From NCBI RefSeq assembly GCF_047160095.1, contig NZ_AP038785.1, positions 1,984,001 through 2,048,000 on the forward strand: a stretch of 64,000 nucleotides of DNA, in the 5' to 3' direction. The notes beneath the pieces were generated by a model. The model worked only from the letters and a program-made list of their open reading frames with translations. It did not search any database and was not told where the DNA came from. Within the stretch, counting starts at the first letter, position 1. Each line of letters starts with the position of its first letter. Shown here piece after piece: positions 60,268-64,000 of this stretch. This DNA comes from Rodentibacter abscessus (GTDB lineage: Bacteria; Pseudomonadota; Gammaproteobacteria; Enterobacterales; Pasteurellaceae). Made by a program: the position numbers and the translations under genes.

Positions 60268-60885
60268 ATGTCAGCGAAAAAACCAAACTTTATCGTGCGT
60301 TTTTGGCATTGGTTTCGTAAACCAAGCCGTTTAGCGGTCGGAACAATTATCAGCCTCGCATTTATCGGCGGTATTTTATCTTGGGTCGGCTTTAATTACG
60401 GTTTAGAGCAAACCAACACCGAGCAATTCTGTGCAAGTTGCCACACCCAAGATGCTTATCCGGAATACTTACACAGTGTGCATTATCAAACCCGTACCGG
60501 TGTAGGTGCAAGCTGTCCTGATTGCCATGTACCACACGAGTTTTTGCCGAAGATGAAACGAAAAATCATCGCAGCAAAAGAAGTATATGCCTATTACACC
60601 GGCAAAGTGGATACGCTTGAAAAATTCAATCAACACCGCTTAGCGATGGCAGAAAATGAATGGGCGAGAATGAAAGCCAACGATTCACAAGAATGTCGCA
60701 ACTGTCATAAGGTTGAGCGTATGAATTTTAATGATCAACGTTCCGTTGCCGCACGTATGCACCAAAAAATGAAAACGGAAGGTAAAACCTGTATTGATTG
60801 CCACAAAGGTATTGCCCACCAATTACCGGATATGAGCGGAGTGGAATCTGGTTTTAAAGACGAATCGAAAGAAGTGAAAAAATAA
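60268..60885 (+). CDS. napC: NapC, tetraheme membrane-anchored quinol oxidase
   Basis: A 205-residue NapC/NirT-type cytochrome with an N-terminal membrane helix (residues 22-44) and four heme motifs CASCH, CPDCH, CRNCH and CIDCH. It passes electrons from menaquinol to NapB. It is the last gene of napFDAGHBC, the Haemophilus order. AAGGAAGGGC precedes the ATG. Confidence 0.95.
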   Translation: MSAKKPNFIVRFWHWFRKPSRLAVGTIISLAFIGGILSWVGFNYGLEQTNTEQFCASCHTQDAYPEYLHSVHYQTRTGVGASCPDCHVPHEFLPKMKRKIIAAKEVYAYYTGKVDTLEKFNQHRLAMAENEWARMKANDSQECRNCHKVERMNFNDQRSVAARMHQKMKTEGKTCIDCHKGIAHQLPDMSGVESGFKDESKEVKK

Positions 60886-60916
60886 TCCGGATTTTGACCG
60901 CACTTTGGTAACCTTG

Positions 60917-60946
60917 TCGGCACTTTGTTGTGCCGATTTTTGTTTT
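60917..60946 (+). terminator. Terminator of the nap operon
   Basis: Perfect 7-bp stem (tcggcac 60917-60923, gtgccga 60930-60936) with a six-base loop, followed by tttttgttttt. Confidence 0.88.
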
Positions 60947-60949
60947 TGG

Positions 60950-61025
60950 TAAGGGGCGTTGAACTTTGCGTAACCCCATTTCATCTATTGTTGCGTTACG
61001 GCTTCGGCTAACGGCACTCTACAAT
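60950..61025. repeat. Decayed REP-like pair, family A (copy A4)
   Basis: The right half GCGTTACGGCTTCGGCTAAC followed by GGCACTCTA is close to the left half of copy A1 in inverse (GCGTTACGGCTTCGCCTAAC then GTCACCCTA). The left half (taaggggcgttg...gcgtaacccc) is more divergent. It fills the gap between nap and the Lrp-type regulator gene. Confidence 0.65.
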
Positions 61026-61069
61026 AATTTGTGTAACGGCTACATAATACGCCAAATTAAGATTTGGAT

Positions 61070-61498
61070 TTATACATAACGTTTTAAATGAATATGGGTT
61101 TCCGAAGTATGAATCGCTTTAATGGAACGAATTCGTTCAAGTGCTTGCCCGAGTTCTTCCAAGGAAGGGGCGATGAGTTCAACAAGAATGTCCCAACGTC
61201 CATTCGTATCATAAATCGCACTGATACAAGGCTCTCCACGTAGCGTTTGAACGACTTCAGCGGTTGCACCGCCATCAACGATCACCGTTGTCCAAGCCTT
61301 GATGCCATTACACTCTCCCTTTGGGTGAAGTTCTACCCTATAGCCTAAAATAATTCCCGCTTTTTCAAGCCGTGCAATACGATTCGTTACGGTTGCCCGA
61401 GAAACTTTTAATTTTTGGGCCAAAAAGGCGATAGAATATCTCGCATTTTCTCGTAATAAGCTCAATAATTCCTGATCGGTTTTATCTAAAATTGACAT
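61070..61498 (-). CDS. Lrp/AsnC family transcriptional regulator
   Basis: A 142-residue regulator with an N-terminal winged helix (LDKTDQELLSLLRENARYS and LKVSRATVTNRIARLEKAG) and a C-terminal ligand-binding RAM domain. The start at 61498 has AGGGGGC at a good distance; an upstream ATG would add seven residues. It is divergent from the ornithine cyclodeaminase-like gene by 142 bases, so it most likely controls that gene in response to an amino acid. Confidence 0.88.
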   Translation of the reverse strand: MSILDKTDQELLSLLRENARYSIAFLAQKLKVSRATVTNRIARLEKAGIILGYRVELHPKGECNGIKAWTTVIVDGGATAEVVQTLRGEPCISAIYDTNGRWDILVELIAPSLEELGQALERIRSIKAIHTSETHIHLKRYV

Positions 61499-61640
61499 AA
61501 TGCAAGCCCCCTCTGACAAAATGACTAAAATTCTCTCAAAACATTAGCACATTTCGCTATTTTAATTAACAGAAAAATCTTGCAAACTAAAGGTGTTGTA
61601 ACAATTCGTTAACATTCCATTAATTCACCGGAGGAAAGTT

Positions 61641-62699
61641 ATGTCATACCCATCAACCATCACAGGAAGTTTGCCAACCATTATCATTAGCCCGCAAGAT
61701 GTTGCAAATATCATTAAACGTCAGGGTATTGAAGAAACCCTAAAAGGGATGAGAGATTATATTTTAGAGGATTATCTTAACTGGGATTCCTTTGACAAAA
61801 GCCCTCGTGTTTCCAATCATGTTCCTGATGGCGTATTAGAATTAATGCCTATTGCGAATCAGCAACAATATAGTTTTAAATATGTAAATTGTCACCCTAA
61901 AAACCCAAATGAAGGGCTTTCAACCATTTTAGCCTTCGGAGCATTAATCAGTAATGACACGGGGCAGCCTGATGTGATTAGTGAATTTACTCTCAGCACC
62001 GCATTACGCACCGCTGCCACCTCAGTACTTGCAGCGCAATATCTCGCCCGTCCTAACAGTAAACGAATGGCCATCATCGGCAATGGTTGCCAGAGTGAGT
62101 TTCAAGCCTTAGCATTTTATTATTTGTTAGGTATTGAAGAACTCGCTTTATTTGATATTGATCGTAAAGCCGGTGAAAAATTGGCTCGCAATTTAGCAAA
62201 CACCTCATTAAAAATTGAAATCTTCGACACTGTTGCACAAGCGGTTAAGAATGCGGATATTATTACCACCGTAACGGCAGAATATTCAAAAGCTAACATT
62301 ATTACGCCGGAAATGATCGAACCGGGTATGCATATCAATGCGGTAGGCGGCGATAATATCAATAAAACGGAATTACATGTGGAAGTGGTTAAAAACGCCC
62401 GTGTATTTGTGGAATTTGAACCTCAAACCCGTATTGAAGGAGAACTACAAAATATGCCTGCCGATTTTCCTGTTACGCCGTTATTTGAAATTTTCCAGCA
62501 AGGTAAATCAGCCCGTCAGTCAGAGAAAGAAGTAACGTTGTTTGATTCCGTAGGTTTTGCGATTGAAGATTTTTCGGCGATTCGCTATATGAAAGATGCT
62601 GCGATCAAGTTGGATTTGGCTCGTCCGGTATCCCTTACTCCTGATTTAAAAGATCCAAAAGATTTATTCAGTTACCTTTACGATTACGCCAGTATCTAA
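61641..62699 (+). CDS. Ornithine cyclodeaminase family enzyme
   Basis: A 352-residue NAD-dependent enzyme of the ornithine cyclodeaminase/mu-crystallin superfamily, near the length of Pseudomonas OCD (about 354). AIIGNGCQSEFQALAFYYLLG near residue 143 is the NAD-binding start, and HINAVGGDNINKTEL near 233 is the conserved substrate and cofactor region. It could convert ornithine to proline, but related enzymes act on other amino acids. TCACCGGAGGAAAG is the ribosome site. Confidence 0.85.
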   Translation: MSYPSTITGSLPTIIISPQDVANIIKRQGIEETLKGMRDYILEDYLNWDSFDKSPRVSNHVPDGVLELMPIANQQQYSFKYVNCHPKNPNEGLSTILAFGALISNDTGQPDVISEFTLSTALRTAATSVLAAQYLARPNSKRMAIIGNGCQSEFQALAFYYLLGIEELALFDIDRKAGEKLARNLANTSLKIEIFDTVAQAVKNADIITTVTAEYSKANIITPEMIEPGMHINAVGGDNINKTELHVEVVKNARVFVEFEPQTRIEGELQNMPADFPVTPLFEIFQQGKSARQSEKEVTLFDSVGFAIEDFSAIRYMKDAAIKLDLARPVSLTPDLKDPKDLFSYLYDYASI

Positions 62700-62771
62700 T
62701 CACTTAAAACATCAGTTAAATCATTAAGGATATATGCCACTATGCATTAATCATATTTTTCATCAAATCAC

Positions 62772-62801
62772 GTACGATTCTCTCGGCAGAATCGTACTTT
62801 T
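62772..62801 (+). terminator. Hairpin between the cyclodeaminase and antiporter genes
   Basis: Perfect 10-bp stem (gtacgattct 62772-62781, agaatcgtac 62788-62797) with loop ctcggc, then tttt, immediately before the antiporter ribosome site (aggagg, 62803-62808). It may be a terminator or an attenuator. Confidence 0.7.
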
Positions 62802-62816
62802 CAGGAGGAGAACTGT

Positions 62817-64000
62817 ATGCAAAATACAAAATCTCAAACAGCAACCCAACAAATCAATATCCCTTTCCTGTATGCCTTACTGCCGGTGCTCGTTATGATT
62901 GCGACAATGGCGGTATCCATCATTAAATTTGAAGCCTCGCCACACGTTCCGCTTATCATTGGAGCGATCACGGCAACACTGGTCGCAATGAAATTCGGCT
63001 ATCGTTGGAGCACCATTGAACAAGGTATTTACAACGGTATTAAAATGGCACTACCCGCCATTGTGATCATCATTATGATCGGGCTGACTATTGGCGCTTG
63101 GTTAGGCGGTGGGATTGTCGCAACAATGATTTACTACGGTTTGAAGCTCATTTCCCCTTCCTTATTTCTCTTTACGATTTGTATTATTTGCGGATTAGTC
63201 ACACTTTCTATAGGCAGTTCTTGGTCAACTATGGGAACGATTGGTGTCGCTGCAATCGGTATCGGTTTAAGCATTGGGATTCCCACACCAATCGTTGCCG
63301 GTGCAGTGATTTCAGGAGCTTACTTTGGTGATAAAATGTCACCGCTGTCAGATACCACGAATCTAGCCTCCGGCATCACAGGTACCGATTTATTTGATCA
63401 TATTAAACATATGTTCACCACCACCTTGCCTGCCTATCTTATTGCATTGGTTTTTTATTTATATATGGGAATGCAATTTGATTCCTCACATTCCAATCTT
63501 TCCCACATACAGGGCGTAATGGAAAGTATTGCCAAAAATTTTGTTATCAGCCCTTGGCTATTACTTGTACCGGTGATCGTCGTATTACTCGTGATGAAAA
63601 AAGTCTCCGCCATTCCTGCACTAACTATTGGCATACTCCTCGGCTCGCTTTGCCACATTTTTGTGCAAGGTAGTGAGATAGGTACAGCGGTTAAAACACT
63701 ACACGATGGCTTTAAGATTCAAAGTGGACACGAAATCATTGATACCTTATTTAATCGTGGTGGAATTGAATCAATGATGTACACGATTTCACTCACCATT
63801 GTGGCAATGAGCTTTGGCGGTATTGCGGAGCAAACCGGTATCCTAAGATCGGTTGTTTCAACCATTTTACACTTTGCCCGCAATGCAAGTATGTTAATTA
63901 TTGCGACAATTTTCTCCTCCGCAATAACAAACTGCACAACCTCAGAGCAATATATTTCCATTTTATTACCCGGCAGAATGTATGTTACCGCCTATAAAGA
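62817..64000 (+). CDS. NhaC family Na+/H+ antiporter, 3' end beyond the window
   Basis: The first 394 codons of an inner-membrane transporter with ten or more helices; SGAYFGDKMSPLSDTTNLA near residue 170 is the NhaC-family signature. Family members exchange Na+ for H+ or an organic acid. The start at 62817 has aggagg eight bases upstream. It lies beyond a hairpin in the same direction as the cyclodeaminase gene, so both may belong to one Lrp-controlled amino-acid unit. Confidence 0.88.
   Translation, partial: MQNTKSQTATQQINIPFLYALLPVLVMIATMAVSIIKFEASPHVPLIIGAITATLVAMKFGYRWSTIEQGIYNGIKMALPAIVIIIMIGLTIGAWLGGGIVATMIYYGLKLISPSLFLFTICIICGLVTLSIGSSWSTMGTIGVAAIGIGLSIGIPTPIVAGAVISGAYFGDKMSPLSDTTNLASGITGTDLFDHIKHMFTTTLPAYLIALVFYLYMGMQFDSSHSNLSHIQGVMESIAKNFVISPWLLLVPVIVVLLVMKKVSAIPALTIGILLGSLCHIFVQGSEIGTAVKTLHDGFKIQSGHEIIDTLFNRGGIESMMYTISLTIVAMSFGGIAEQTGILRSVVSTILHFARNASMLIIATIFSSAITNCTTSEQYISILLPGRMYVTAYK

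Overview
The window is a chromosomal segment of a member of the Pasteurellaceae close to Haemophilus or Aggregatibacter; species is not resolved. The main evidence is the dense scatter of the Haemophilus-type DNA uptake signal (core AAGTGCGGT and its complement), often inside terminators. Neighbourhoods such as rplU-rpmA-transporter-obgE, priA-ftsN and napFDAGHBC, and the QueH-type epoxyqueuosine reductase, agree with this.

Region 1 (1-22.1 kb) is core chromosome: the end of yejK, then yejL-yejM, an amidohydrolase, four tandem tRNA-Val genes, gltX, tRNA-Ala, psiE, queH, ispB, rplU-rpmA, a drug/metabolite transporter, obgE, smpB, arcA, dsbD, a DoxX protein, purH and purD with a phosphoethanolamine transferase-like gene between them, glyA and a DUF1294 gene. 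Most genes are conventional and have recognisable promoters or terminators, including a PurR box upstream of purH.

Region 2 (22.2-49.8 kb) is the accessory heart of the window: about 30 genes, all on the minus strand and mostly overlapping or a few bases apart. They form an aryl-polyene (APE) type II polyketide pathway merged with a dialkylresorcinol (DAR) module. The APE part has two ketosynthases, a ketosynthase-like protein with a degenerate second His motif, a chain-length-factor-like protein, a ketoreductase, a stand-alone dehydratase, a ligase-dehydratase fusion plus a second ligase, two acyl carrier proteins, a thioesterase, two membrane acyltransferases, a glycosyltransferase, a LolA-like chaperone and an MMPL exporter. 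The DAR part has a DarB-like ketosynthase, a DarA-like flavodoxin-fold condensing enzyme, a third acyl carrier protein, a BtrH-type acyltransferase and an ABC-2 exporter. Together they predict a yellow aryl-polyene ester of a dialkylresorcinol, like flexirubin or arcuflavin, placed in the cell envelope. No ammonia-lyase, chorismate lyase, methyltransferase or phosphopantetheinyl transferase lies in the window, so starter supply and carrier activation must come from elsewhere. Foreign-looking genes are wedged into the operon: a RhuM-family gene, an AlbA_2/Schlafen-like ATPase regulator coupled at both ends, and a decayed REP-associated tyrosine transposase. Two families of REP-like palindromes sit at gene borders. 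The cluster also carries the Actinobacillus/Mannheimia-type uptake signal (ACAAGCGGTC), of which I saw no exact copy in the flanks; this suggests transfer from another Pasteurellaceae lineage.

Region 3 (49.9-64 kb) returns to core genes: ftsN, priA, trmB, yggL, then the periplasmic nitrate reductase operon napFDAGHBC behind FNR-like and NarP-like sites. It ends with an Lrp/AsnC regulator divergent from an ornithine cyclodeaminase-family gene and a truncated NhaC-type antiporter running off the window.
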